Shown piece after piece: positions 55,852-64,000 of a stretch of DNA of 64,000 nt. The stretch spans positions 1,922,001 to 1,986,000 of the forward strand of contig NZ_AP027130.1 of assembly GCF_027925145.1 (NCBI RefSeq), written 5' to 3'. The translations under genes were made by a program, and so were the position numbers. Origin of the DNA: Thermodesulfomicrobium sp. WS. GTDB taxonomy: Bacteria > Desulfobacterota > Desulfovibrionia > Desulfovibrionales > Desulfomicrobiaceae. Each line of letters opens with the position of its first letter. Positions within the stretch are counted from its first letter, which is position 1. A model generated the notes under the pieces. The model saw only the letters and a program-made list of their open reading frames with translations, did not search any database and had not been told where the DNA came from.

Positions 55852-57927
55852 TTAATTCTTGATGCCCAGAAGGGTCTGGATCATGGCATCGGACGTGGTG
55901 ATGAGCTTGGCGGCAGCCGCGTAGGCATGCTGGAATTTGATGAGATTGGTCATCTCCTCGTCCAGGTTGACACCCGCCACTTCGTCCTGACGCCGGGCCA
56001 GATCGTCAGCCAAGGTCTTGTGGTAGTCCTGATTGAACGACGCGTTGGAGACATCCGCGCCGATCAAGGCCACCAGGCTGGCGTAGTTATCCTGCACCGT
56101 CTGCTGCACCGTGCCCTCGAAGGTGGTGGTGAACGCGACTTTTTTGTGCTGCAGGGCTGCCATGGCCAGGGCCGTGGCGTTGTCCCCCACGTTGCGCTCG
56201 CCTGCCCCGTTCACATGCCCGGAGGCGATGAGGTCCGGCTCGGCGCTTACGGTCTCATTGACCCGCAGATCCTTGGCCCGGGAGCCGTCAAAAAAGGTAT
56301 TGATGCCCAGTGCCGCCAAAAGGCCCGTAGCGTCGGCGCCAAAGGCGAAGGTGAAGCCGGAATCGGCCGCCAGACGCAGCCGTCCGTCCACGATGGTGGC
56401 AGAGATGCCGTCCACGGCGTCGAAGGCCGCGCGCACGTCTTCCAGGGTGTGCACCGCAGGATCGAAATTCTGCTGCCCGGTGGTTCCCGAATCCAAATCC
56501 AGGCCCACGGTTCGCACCAGGGAGCCCGAGTCCGTGTACACGGAAAGCGACAGGTTCCCGGCCGTGAGCTTCTCCCCATAGATGAGGCCGCTATCGGCGC
56601 CGCCCAGAGCAACACCGGTATTGCGCACCGCGTTGGTGGCGGTCCAGCCCGTGAGGGGATCCAAGCCCGTACCCTGGGAATGGAGCTGGTTCACCTCCCA
56701 CACCACGGTCTTCACCAGGGCATCGAGCTTTTCGCTGTACCGCCCCACGTAGAAGTCCCGAAAGGCGCAGATCCCGGCGACACTGCCGCCGGTGATGCGG
56801 CTGGCGTCCTCCTGGCCGCTGGGGAAGATGCGCGGGGTGATGTTCATCTTGGAGGACGAGTTCTCGTACCAGTATACCCCCTTGTGGGGCACGATCTCAA
56901 AGATGTCTCCGGCCTGGAGGTTTTGCGTCCCGGCCGTAAACCACACGTCGAGCTTGCCGTCCGGCAGGGTGATGCGGTTGGCGTACGCCTGGGCCGAAAA
57001 GGTGTCGTTGCCGCTGGCGTCCGCAAGCCAGGTGCGCCCACCGTCCACGGACACCCGAAACTGCGCCGTCCCCAAGGCTCCGCCGGTGACCACCTGCACC
57101 AAGTATTCGTGGTCGCTTTGCCCGGAAAACTGGATACTGCCGTCAAAGGCCGCCACATCGGCGATGGCCTGGGGCCCTTCCACCTTGAGCTCGAAATACT
57201 CCCCCCGAGAGACCAACGTCTGCCCGGCCTTGGTGGTGATGGTCACGTTGCCGCCGCCGTTATCCAGGTACACGATGTCCATCTTCTCGGCGAGCGTGCG
57301 CACCAAGGCGGCGCGCTCATCGCGCAACCCATTGGCATTGATGCTCCCCGGCACCTCAGCCCCCAAAATGGCCACATTGAGCCGGGCGATGTCCCGAAGC
57401 AGGCCGTTGATGGTCTCCACGTCGTCTTCCAGGGCCGCATCCGCCTGGGCGCGCATCTGTTCCAGGCGGCTGTCGGCGCCGGTGAGAAAGATCTGCAAGT
57501 TCTGGGCATCCGCGAGCAGGGCGGTGCGGACATTGCTGTCGTCGGGCCGGGTGGCGAGCTGCTGCCAATCGGCAAAGAATCGCGCCAGGGCCGTGTTCAT
57601 GCCCTCGGTATTGGCCTCGTTGAACGCCCCTTCCACATCCTGCAGGCGGGCGCTCAAGGTGTCCCAACGCAAATACTCCGAGGATTTGCCGAGATATTGG
57701 AGTTCGATGAACTCATCGAAATCCCGCAGGACCTCGGCGGCCTGCACCCCAGAGCCGATCTGGCCGGGCACGGTGCTGATGTAGAGACCGTCTTCCAGGC
57801 GCACCCGCTGCCGGCTGTAGCCTTCGGTATTGGCGTTGGAGATGTTGTTGCCGGTGACCTGGATGGCGCTTTGGCTCGCCAGAAGCGAGCGCTTGCCGAT
57901 CTCGAACAGACTGGTGATGCCGACCAT
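55852..57927 (-). CDS. flgK: Flagellar hook-associated protein FlgK
   Basis: 691 residues. MVGITSLFEIGKRSLLASQS and VTGNNISNANTEGYSRQRV at the N-terminus; DEEMTNLIKFQHAYAAAAKLI at the C-terminus. A variable middle domain contains one Asp-box-like motif (FRVSVDGGRTW). Forms the hook-filament junction with FlgL. The start ATG overlaps the flgN stop as TGATG; GGGAGG lies before it. Confidence 0.96.
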   Translation of the reverse strand: MVGITSLFEIGKRSLLASQSAIQVTGNNISNANTEGYSRQRVRLEDGLYISTVPGQIGSGVQAAEVLRDFDEFIELQYLGKSSEYLRWDTLSARLQDVEGAFNEANTEGMNTALARFFADWQQLATRPDDSNVRTALLADAQNLQIFLTGADSRLEQMRAQADAALEDDVETINGLLRDIARLNVAILGAEVPGSINANGLRDERAALVRTLAEKMDIVYLDNGGGNVTITTKAGQTLVSRGEYFELKVEGPQAIADVAAFDGSIQFSGQSDHEYLVQVVTGGALGTAQFRVSVDGGRTWLADASGNDTFSAQAYANRITLPDGKLDVWFTAGTQNLQAGDIFEIVPHKGVYWYENSSSKMNITPRIFPSGQEDASRITGGSVAGICAFRDFYVGRYSEKLDALVKTVVWEVNQLHSQGTGLDPLTGWTATNAVRNTGVALGGADSGLIYGEKLTAGNLSLSVYTDSGSLVRTVGLDLDSGTTGQQNFDPAVHTLEDVRAAFDAVDGISATIVDGRLRLAADSGFTFAFGADATGLLAALGINTFFDGSRAKDLRVNETVSAEPDLIASGHVNGAGERNVGDNATALAMAALQHKKVAFTTTFEGTVQQTVQDNYASLVALIGADVSNASFNQDYHKTLADDLARRQDEVAGVNLDEEMTNLIKFQHAYAAAAKLITTSDAMIQTLLGIKN

Positions 57928-58400
57928 CACAACCTCCCGTGCACCAAGGCGGCCTCCGGCGCCCGCCGCTGCCACATTCCCCGGGCGGTATAGACATGAC
58001 TTTCCCGCGGCAGCACGTCACGCTGGATGCGGGCCAGAAGCCCCCTGGTCTGCTGCAGCAGGGCTTCGGCCAAATCCATGTTGATCATGCTCTGGCGCGC
58101 GCTCTTCTGCTCCCCTTCCTCCAGGGCCTGCAGCCACTGCGCACACTTGGCCCGCGGGCCGTCTTCCATCTGCGCCATGAGCTCGCTGACCCGCTGGACT
58201 CCCATGGGCTCCAGGAGCCGGCGCACCAAGGCGCGTTCCGCAGCGAGTTGCCGCACCAATTCCTGCACCATGAGTTCGACCCCGGCCACGGCCTGGGGAG
58301 TGCCGGCGCGCAGCAACCGGTGCTCCTCTTCCAAGAGCATGGCCAAAAGCTGCGCCCCTTTGGCTTGACGGGCGATGCTCTGCACCACGAGCTGTTCCAT
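57927..58400 (-). CDS. flgN: FlgN-like export chaperone
   Basis: 157 residues, largely helical. MEQLVVQSIARQAKGAQLLAM, LLEEEHRLLRAGTPQAVAG and QQTRGLLARIQRDVLP fit FlgN, the chaperone for FlgK/FlgL. GGAGGCAGTGG precedes the ATG. Identified by position before flgK as much as by sequence. Confidence 0.82.
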   Translation of the reverse strand: MEQLVVQSIARQAKGAQLLAMLLEEEHRLLRAGTPQAVAGVELMVQELVRQLAAERALVRRLLEPMGVQRVSELMAQMEDGPRAKCAQWLQALEEGEQKSARQSMINMDLAEALLQQTRGLLARIQRDVLPRESHVYTARGMWQRRAPEAALVHGRL

Positions 58401-58447
58401 GACCACTGCCTCCTCTCGGGAAAAAAACACCCGTTCGCCCTTCGGGG

Positions 58448-58466
58448 ATGCAAGGAGACGGCCAAA
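58448..58466 (-). promoter_or_regulatory. Sigma-54 promoter for flgN-flgK-flgL-csrA-fliW
   Basis: On the minus strand TTTGGCCGTCTCCTTGCA: GG at 58463-58462, ten bases, GC at 58451-58450. Match to TGGCACG-N4-TTGCW except one base. It lies about 50 bases before flgN ATG, with the next gene divergent. Confidence 0.65.
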
Positions 58467-58630
58467 CCATAACCAACTAAAAATCATTGAACAAAATAGA
58501 AAACACATCCCATCCGGTTCCCCGCGGTGCGGCACCTTTTTCCGGCCTGCCCCAAGCGCTGCGTTTCCCCGTGGACAGGAGGAGGCCCGCCACCGTACAT
58601 TGGCGCATCATCCCATTGTGGAGGCATGCC

Positions 58631-59086
58631 ATGTCCATTGCTCGCACCCCGCGCGGCCTGCTGGTGCTGCGCACCCTCGCCATGCCCAAGGACACCAACC
58701 CCAGCGGCGACATCTTCGGCGGCTGGATCTTGAGCCAAATGGACATCGCCGGCGGGCTCATGGCCTCGGAAGTGGCCCAGGGCCGGGTGGTGACGGTGAG
58801 TGTGGAGAAGATGAGTTTCGATAAGCCCGTGAAGATGGGAGACACCATCTGCATCCACGCCGAATTGGTGCGCGTGGGCCGCTCCTCCCTGGACATCAAG
58901 CTGGAGGTCTGGGCCCGGCAATTGGTGGGGGTCTACGAAGCCGAACGCCAGTTGGTGACCGAAGGGGTATTCCGCTACGTGGCGGTGGACGAGGCGCGCC
59001 GGCCGCGGGAAGTGCCGGAAAATCCGCACTTCTTTATCCGGAACCCCGATGGCACGGCGACAGTGCGCCCATGTGCTACCACGTAA
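58631..59086 (+). CDS. Acyl-CoA thioesterase, hotdog fold (YciA-like)
   Basis: 151 residues; GGAGGCATGCC precedes the ATG. MPKDTNPSGDIFGGWILSQMD and VVTVSVEKMSFDKPVKMGD are the YciA/BACH signature, with the catalytic Asp in GDIFGG. Hydrolyses acyl-CoA, chain length unknown. It is an island of metabolism between flagellar operons; its 3' end overlaps flgJ by 11 bases. Confidence 0.92.
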   Translation: MSIARTPRGLLVLRTLAMPKDTNPSGDIFGGWILSQMDIAGGLMASEVAQGRVVTVSVEKMSFDKPVKMGDTICIHAELVRVGRSSLDIKLEVWARQLVGVYEAERQLVTEGVFRYVAVDEARRPREVPENPHFFIRNPDGTATVRPCATT

Positions 59087-59636
59087 GCCAAATCCCCTCG
59101 CCTGAGGAAAGCGGCGCCGCCGAGGCCGTCTGCGGCCCGTGGGCCGCGTCTGCCTCCGGGCGCAGTGCTGCGTTGGCCCCGGGGGCAAGCGCCTGGGCCT
59201 TTTCGCGCACGATGCGCTCTGCCAGGGCGTCCACCGCCGCTGCGCTGGGGTCCGGCTGCGCTGGACCTGGCGAGGACGCTGCACTGGGGGCCGCCCCAGA
59301 AGCAGACGCCACCGGGGCGCGCAGCGGGCGCAGCGGCGCCGGCGCGCCATGGCCAGCACGCTCCAGGCGCGTTTGCAGCTGCCGAAAGAGCATGTCCCCA
59401 AGGCCGATGCCTCCGGCCTCGGCCATCTTCACTCCCATCTCTTGATCAAACATGGAGATGTAGCTTTCCGATTGGGGGGAGGAGAGCAGCCCGTCCTTGC
59501 CCACCCCCTGGCGCATCTGCTTCCACATCTGCGCAAGGAACAGGGCCTCGAAGTCCTGGGTGGCCTTCTTCAACCGCGCCTCGCGCACCTGCGGGGAATC
59601 GGGGTCTCGGGAGCCAAGCGCTCGAATATCCGCCAT
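59076..59636 (-). CDS. flgJ: FlgJ-like rod-binding protein (no hydrolase domain)
   Basis: 186 residues. The N-terminal rod-binding domain is clear: KKATQDFEALFLAQMWKQM, ESYISMFDQEMGVKMAEAGG and LGDMLFRQLQTRLER. The glucosaminidase domain found in enterobacterial FlgJ is absent; instead there is an Ala/Pro-rich tail. A separate enzyme should open the peptidoglycan. Last of the flgF-flgG-flgA-flgH-flgI-flgJ run. Confidence 0.9.
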   Translation of the reverse strand: MADIRALGSRDPDSPQVREARLKKATQDFEALFLAQMWKQMRQGVGKDGLLSSPQSESYISMFDQEMGVKMAEAGGIGLGDMLFRQLQTRLERAGHGAPAPLRPLRAPVASASGAAPSAASSPGPAQPDPSAAAVDALAERIVREKAQALAPGANAALRPEADAAHGPQTASAAPLSSGEGIWLTW

Positions 59637-59645
59637 GACGACCTC

Positions 59646-60755
59646 CTAGAGCACTTCTAGATCCGCGTGCAGGGCGCCCGCGGCCTTGAGCGTGCGGAGA
59701 ATGGAGATGAGATCCCGGGGCGTGGCGCCGATGGCGTTGAGCCCTTGCACCAAATCCTGCACCGTGGCCCCTTCGAGCATGGTGATGTTGCGTTTTTCCT
59801 CACGCGCCCCCACCTGGGTATTGGGCGTCACCACGGTCTGCCCGCCGGAAAAGGCCCCGGGCTGGGATACCTGCGGCTGCTCGGCCACCACAAGTTGAAG
59901 GTTTCCGTGGGTCACCGCCACCTTGGACAAGGTCACGTTGGCACCAAAAACCACGGTACCGGTCTTTTCGTCCACCACCACCCGTGCCCGGCTGTCGGGA
60001 CGGATTTCCACGTTCTCCAGCTCTGCCATGAGGCCCACGATGTTGCCCTGGTAGCGCTCCGGGATGCGCAGCTTCACCGTGGCCGCGTCCTGGGCCGCGG
60101 CGTACGGCCCGGCCATGACCTCGTTGAGGGTGTTCACCACCTGTTGGGTGGTGCTGAAATCCTGATCATCCAGATGGATGGTCACGTCTTTTTGCTCGTT
60201 GAACTGGAAGGGCACCGGACGCTCCACCACCGCCCCGCCCGGGATGCGCGCCACGGTCACCACGTTCTTGGTGGTCGTGGTCGCCTCGCCTGCGGCGGAA
60301 AATCCCCCCACGGTGAGCGGGCCTTGGGACAAGGCATAGACCTGTCCGTCCACGCCCCGCAGCGGGGTCAGCAGCAGGACTCCGCCCAGAAGCGACTGGG
60401 CGTCGCCCATGGAAGAAACCGTCACGTCCAGCCGCGAGCCCGGACGCGCCGAGGCCGGCATCTTGGCCGTGACCATGACCGCAGCCACATTTTTCGGCTT
60501 GAGCTGGGCACGGTCCACCTTGACGCCCATGGATTCGAGCATGTTGGTCATGGACTGGATGGTGAACTCCGAGCCGCTCTTGTCTCCGGTGCCCGAAAGC
60601 CCGACCACCAAGCCGTAGCCCACCAGATCATTGGAGCGCACCCCACTGAAGGAGGCGATATCCTTGAGCCGCGCCCCCCACGCCGGGCCTGCCGCCGTCA
60701 CACCCAACACGGCGAGCACGATCCACGCGGCGATATTCCTAAAACGGCCACACAT
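59646..60755 (-). CDS. flgI: Flagellar P-ring protein FlgI
   Basis: 369 residues. Signal peptide MCGRFRNIAAWIVLAVLGVT to GPAWGA. RLKDIASFSGVRSNDLVGYG, GTGDKSGSEFTIQSMTNML, SRLDVTVSSMGDAQSLLGG and LVQGLNAIGATPRDLISILRTLK are family motifs. Periplasmic ring round the rod. Overlaps flgH by 17 bases. Confidence 0.97.
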   Translation of the reverse strand: MCGRFRNIAAWIVLAVLGVTAAGPAWGARLKDIASFSGVRSNDLVGYGLVVGLSGTGDKSGSEFTIQSMTNMLESMGVKVDRAQLKPKNVAAVMVTAKMPASARPGSRLDVTVSSMGDAQSLLGGVLLLTPLRGVDGQVYALSQGPLTVGGFSAAGEATTTTKNVVTVARIPGGAVVERPVPFQFNEQKDVTIHLDDQDFSTTQQVVNTLNEVMAGPYAAAQDAATVKLRIPERYQGNIVGLMAELENVEIRPDSRARVVVDEKTGTVVFGANVTLSKVAVTHGNLQLVVAEQPQVSQPGAFSGGQTVVTPNTQVGAREEKRNITMLEGATVQDLVQGLNAIGATPRDLISILRTLKAAGALHADLEVL

Positions 60756-61419
60756 GGTCCAAAATCCTTGCCAGCCATCCCGGCCGCTGCTTTTCCGCCA
60801 GCACCCCTTCGCCAAAGAATTCGATGCGGGCATCCGCCAAATACGAAGACTCCACGGTGTTGTCCGCAGCGATGTCCCGCGCCCGGACCAAGCCTTCCAC
60901 AGCCACCAACTGGGTCTCGCCGTTGACGCGCATCTCCCGGGCGCCCATGATTTCCAACACCCCGCCAGGAAGGACCCGCGTCACCCGTGCCGCCACCGTG
61001 GCCTTCACCGAACTCTCCCTTTTGGTCTCCCCATCGCCTTCAAAATTGTTGGTGGACCCAGCCTTGACCATGGGGGTGGTGCCCACATCGCCGAGATACG
61101 GCAGGGAATCCCGCCCCAAAAAATTACTGACTCCCAGATCGACGGAGCTCTTTTTATCCGCCGTGGTGGACGCCTTGTTCTTGGCCGTGGTGCTGTCCAG
61201 GACCTTCACCACCACGATATCCCCCACCCGCCGCGCCCGGGGATCGGCAAACAAGACCGCCGCCCCATCAGGATCGTACAGGGATCCGGGATTTTCCCAG
61301 GCAGGCACCGCCGTCTGCGGCTGCGGCTCCAGGCCGCGCCCCACGGAGGGTCGGCGGGAAGGAGTCGCGCACCCCACAACCAGGGTCACAAGTACCAGCA
61401 TCGTCCCTATGGCTTTCAT
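60739..61419 (-). CDS. flgH: Flagellar L-ring lipoprotein FlgH
   Basis: 226 residues. Lipobox LVVGC (Cys17). GSLYDPDGAAVLFADPRARRVGD, AVVKVLDSTTAKNKASTT-like and VLEIMGAREMRVNGETQ are the FlgH core. Forms the outer-membrane ring. ATGA overlap with flgA. Confidence 0.97.
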   Translation of the reverse strand: MKAIGTMLVLVTLVVGCATPSRRPSVGRGLEPQPQTAVPAWENPGSLYDPDGAAVLFADPRARRVGDIVVVKVLDSTTAKNKASTTADKKSSVDLGVSNFLGRDSLPYLGDVGTTPMVKAGSTNNFEGDGETKRESSVKATVAARVTRVLPGGVLEIMGAREMRVNGETQLVAVEGLVRARDIAADNTVESSYLADARIEFFGEGVLAEKQRPGWLARILDHVWPF

Positions 61420-62375
61420 ATGCCCCCCACACGCACCGTGGACTCATCCACCACCCGGGCCTCCACCACACGCTGGCTTTGCAGGTTGCGGACCCGGATC
61501 ACGCTGCCAACCCCGCCGTCCTCCAAACTCTGGCCAGGGACCGCCAACCGCAGCCGGCCGTTGTCAAAAACCACACGGACCATACGCCCCCGCTCCACCA
61601 CCGGCACCGGCTCCACCATCTCCGCCAGGATGGGCCTTCCCTGCGGCACCGCGGAGCGCACCCGCACGGCCCCCATGCCCGCGCCGTCCCACACCGGACG
61701 CCCCAGGGCCGCCAGATCCATGCGCATGCGCACCACGCTCTGCTCCTGCACCACCTCACCCCGGGAAAGGGACCGCGCCGCGCAGGGCACCTCGGCCCAC
61801 ACCTCGGCAAGCACCACCCCGGAGAGGACATCCCGCACCACACCCGCCTCGTCCACCGCCTCCACGCGCACCGGGATGGAGCCGGAAAGGGCCGACGGCG
61901 GCGCCAGGCGGAACCGCACCGGCGCATCAGCAGCGATGAAAAACCATTGCGGCAGCCGCCACTGGGTGATGCGCACCTCCCCGCCCAGAGCAGCCAGATG
62001 CGCCCCCAAGGCCTGCTCCAGGGCAGGGCGCAAACGCTCCACCGCCACCACCTGGCCGCCCCGCTGCACCACAATCGCCTCCGGAAAGGCCAGAGGCGGG
62101 GCAGGCACCGGAATGCGCCCGGCCACGGCCTGCTGCAGGTCCCGCCCCAAGATGCGCACGCGCCCCCCAATGGCCTGCGGGGCCAAGGCTACCGGTGTCG
62201 CTCCCCATCGTTCGAGAAAGGCCATGGCCTCCTCGCCTTCGGCCCGCGCCACATGCGCCAAGGTGATGGCATTGGCCTCGGCAGGCACGCACACGGCCTC
62301 GGGGACCACCAGACGCCCTGCCGTGGCCGCCGAGGCTGTCAAGATCATGACGAGGAAAAGCAGCACAGCGCGCAT
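61416..62375 (-). CDS. flgA: Flagellar P-ring chaperone FlgA
   Basis: 319 residues, longer than E. coli FlgA. Signal peptide RAVLLFLVMILTASAATAG. The SAF-type C-terminal domain (ARSLSRGEVVQEQSVVRM, GQSLEDGGVGSVIRVRNLQSQ, VVEARVVDESTVRVG) is typical. The N-terminal half is variable. Between flgG and flgH. Confidence 0.93.
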   Translation of the reverse strand: MRAVLLFLVMILTASAATAGRLVVPEAVCVPAEANAITLAHVARAEGEEAMAFLERWGATPVALAPQAIGGRVRILGRDLQQAVAGRIPVPAPPLAFPEAIVVQRGGQVVAVERLRPALEQALGAHLAALGGEVRITQWRLPQWFFIAADAPVRFRLAPPSALSGSIPVRVEAVDEAGVVRDVLSGVVLAEVWAEVPCAARSLSRGEVVQEQSVVRMRMDLAALGRPVWDGAGMGAVRVRSAVPQGRPILAEMVEPVPVVERGRMVRVVFDNGRLRLAVPGQSLEDGGVGSVIRVRNLQSQRVVEARVVDESTVRVGGI

Positions 62376-62384
62376 CGCCGCCTC

Positions 62385-63167
62385 CTAGCGTTTCACCTGA
62401 TTGGCGATCTGCAAGAGGGAATCCGCGGTGGTAATCGCCTTGGAGTTGGCCTCGTACGCACGCTGACCCACGATCATGTTCACCATCTCCTCCACGATCT
62501 CCACATTGGACATTTCCAGAAACCCCTGAGCCAGGGTACCGGCGTTGCCTTGGCCAGGCACGTTCTCAATGGCCTCGCCCGAGGCGTCGGTCTGGTAGAA
62601 GAGGTTGCGGCCAATGGCCTTGAGCCCTGCGGGGTTCACGAAGGTGTATACCGGGATGTCCGTCTCCGCCAGCGTGGTGCCGTTCTTGTCCACGCAGGTG
62701 AGGTGCCCGTCCTCGGTGATGACGATGTTCTGGGTGTCCTGGGGAACGGTGAAGGCCGGCTGCAAGGGGTACCCATTGTCGGTGACGATGGTGCCATTGC
62801 TATTGAGCTTGAACGCCCCACTTCGCGTATAGGCGATTTCCCCGCCCTTATCGACGCGGAAAAATCCTTCGCCCTCGATGGCGATGTCCAGTTGATTGCC
62901 GGTGTTTTGAAAATCGCCCTGGGAAAAGAGCTTGTGCACGGCCACAGGGCGCACACCAAGGCCGATTTGCAGGCCAACAGGAAGCTGATCGCCGTTTTGA
63001 TTGAGTGTGCCTGCGATCTTGAGATTCTGGTACATGAGGTCTTCGAACTCGGCGCGGTTCTTCTTGAATCCCGTGGTGTTGACGTTGGCCAGGTTGTTGG
63101 ATGTCACATCCAGATTCATCTGCTGGGCCACCATGCCCGAGGCCGCGGTCCATAATGCGCGAATCAT
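62385..63167 (-). CDS. flgG: Flagellar distal rod protein FlgG
   Basis: 260 residues. MIRALWTAASGMVAQQMNLD, VTSNNLANVNTTGFKKNRAE, GEGFFRVDKGGEIAYTRSGAF and SNVEIVEEMVNMIVGQRAYE are standard. GGAGGAGAGC precedes the ATG. Follows flgF by 32 bases. Confidence 0.97.
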   Translation of the reverse strand: MIRALWTAASGMVAQQMNLDVTSNNLANVNTTGFKKNRAEFEDLMYQNLKIAGTLNQNGDQLPVGLQIGLGVRPVAVHKLFSQGDFQNTGNQLDIAIEGEGFFRVDKGGEIAYTRSGAFKLNSNGTIVTDNGYPLQPAFTVPQDTQNIVITEDGHLTCVDKNGTTLAETDIPVYTFVNPAGLKAIGRNLFYQTDASGEAIENVPGQGNAGTLAQGFLEMSNVEIVEEMVNMIVGQRAYEANSKAITTADSLLQIANQVKR

Positions 63168-63199
63168 GCTCTCCTCCTTCCCCACCGGGTCGGACGCGC

Positions 63200-63979
63200 C
63201 TAGCGCACCGAACCCACCTCGGTGATGAGTTTCTTATCCTGTTCAAAGGTCCCGGTGATGATCTTCTGATAGGCTTCGTAGGCACGCATGGTTTCAATCA
63301 TATTGACCATCTCGGTGACCACTTCCACGTTGGGCTTTTCCACCGCCCCCTGCACCACCTCGGCATCCTCGGCGGGCAAGGGGGCCGCGCCGCTCTCCGG
63401 CCGGATGCGCAGGAGATTGGCCCCCATCTTTTCCAGCGCCTTGGGATCTTCCACCCGGACCAGGGGGATGCGGTCCACGGCCTCGTTGTCGGCGCTCAAA
63501 AGCCCATCCCCGGTGATGACGATGTCCCGGGCCCCTTGCGGGATCTGGATCGGGCCGCCCTCCCCCAGAAGGCGATTGCCCTGGGCGTCCACCACGAATC
63601 CGTCTGGAGAAAGCTGGAAGCCGCCGCCGCGGGAGAGCATCTCCCCCTGCGGGGTCTGGAGGCGGAAAAACCCCTCCCCCGCCACGGCGAGGTCCAAAGG
63701 ATTGCCCGTGGTCTCCAACGGGCCTTGCGTCAAATCGATGACGCGCTCGGCAATGCGGGGCTGGGCAAGCACATAGCTGCGCGGCCAGGCCACTTGGTCG
63801 CGGACGCTATAGTTGGGATTTTGCAGGTCATGGGCGTAGCGGGTGAAGGTGTCCTGAAAGGCCAAGCGATCACCTTTAAAGCCCGCGGTGTTCACATTGG
63901 CGAGATTGTTGGCGATGATATCCAACCGTCGCTCTTGGGTCAGGGCCCCGAACAGGGCGCTGTAGCTGCTGTTTTGCAT
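63200..63979 (-). CDS. flgF: Flagellar proximal rod protein FlgF
   Basis: 259 residues. MQNSSYSALFGALTQERRLD, IANNLANVNTAGFKGDRLA, AGEGFFRLQTPQGEMLSRG and NVEVVTEMVNMIETMRAYEA are typical. AAGGAGTGCGCC precedes the ATG. First flg gene of the minus run in view; its promoter is outside the window. Confidence 0.96.
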   Translation of the reverse strand: MQNSSYSALFGALTQERRLDIIANNLANVNTAGFKGDRLAFQDTFTRYAHDLQNPNYSVRDQVAWPRSYVLAQPRIAERVIDLTQGPLETTGNPLDLAVAGEGFFRLQTPQGEMLSRGGGFQLSPDGFVVDAQGNRLLGEGGPIQIPQGARDIVITGDGLLSADNEAVDRIPLVRVEDPKALEKMGANLLRIRPESGAAPLPAEDAEVVQGAVEKPNVEVVTEMVNMIETMRAYEAYQKIITGTFEQDKKLITEVGSVR

Positions 63980-64000
63980 GGCGCACTCCTTGTGCCCATC

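Overview
This is GC-rich bacterial chromosome with almost no empty space. Gene content points to a flagellated, Gram-negative, anaerobic deltaproteobacterium of the Desulfovibrio type. The evidence is ThyX, a FlgM-associated protein next to flgM, the CsrA/FliW pair inside the flagellar cluster, a three-gene archaeal-type glutamate synthase split, MucR, selA and cobalamin synthesis genes. The assignment is by gene content only; no database was searched.

Layout. 1-5120: a partial gene end, xerC, a GGDEF protein, an HDOD protein, a small companion, dprA and a TPR lipoprotein-like protein, nearly all on the minus strand. 5186-6456 (plus): a small zinc-ribbon gene with an in-frame UGA, then an exported beta-carbonic anhydrase. 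6519-7960 (minus): a lone trpB behind a complete transcription attenuator with a Trp-rich leader peptide. 8089-14830 (minus): a dnaA-nadK-DUF89-DUF4254-gatB-DUF2939 operon. 15313-19495 (minus): an rlmE-yebC-ruvC-ruvA-ruvB-thyX repair operon. 19536-31267: a glycosyltransferase, uvrA, hldD, tspO, a cation transporter, hisHF, a CobD-CobQ fusion and a MucR regulator. 31269-41065: a fused radical-SAM protein, cvpA-mazG, and folC-selA-uxs-hisC-cmk. 41186: tRNA-Ala(CGC).

41379-44465 is an accessory insertion bounded by a perfect 53-bp direct repeat; one copy is the 3' end of a cyclase gene. Inside it, a zeta-toxin-like kinase gene is cut in two by the tail of a type I restriction specificity gene plus a complete DUF262/DUF1524 (GmrSD-like) gene. 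44394-47180 holds the cyclase, a TlpA-like thioredoxin, a DUF1992 protein and a lytic transglycosylase.

47370-52491 encodes glutamate synthase as three proteins, with a sigma-54-like promoter and A/T palindromes upstream. 52568 to the end is flagellar: a sigma-28 promoter drives a FlgM-associated gene and flgM; a sigma-54 promoter drives flgN-flgK-flgL-csrA-fliW; and flgF-flgG-flgA-flgH-flgI-flgJ (rod, L/P rings) run on the minus strand.

The most notable points are: the in-frame UGA with a SECIS-like hairpin, in a genome that carries selA; the stand-alone trpB attenuator; the nested insertion that broke the zeta-toxin gene; the CobD-CobQ fusion; and the Asp-box-like repeats in FlgL and FlgK.
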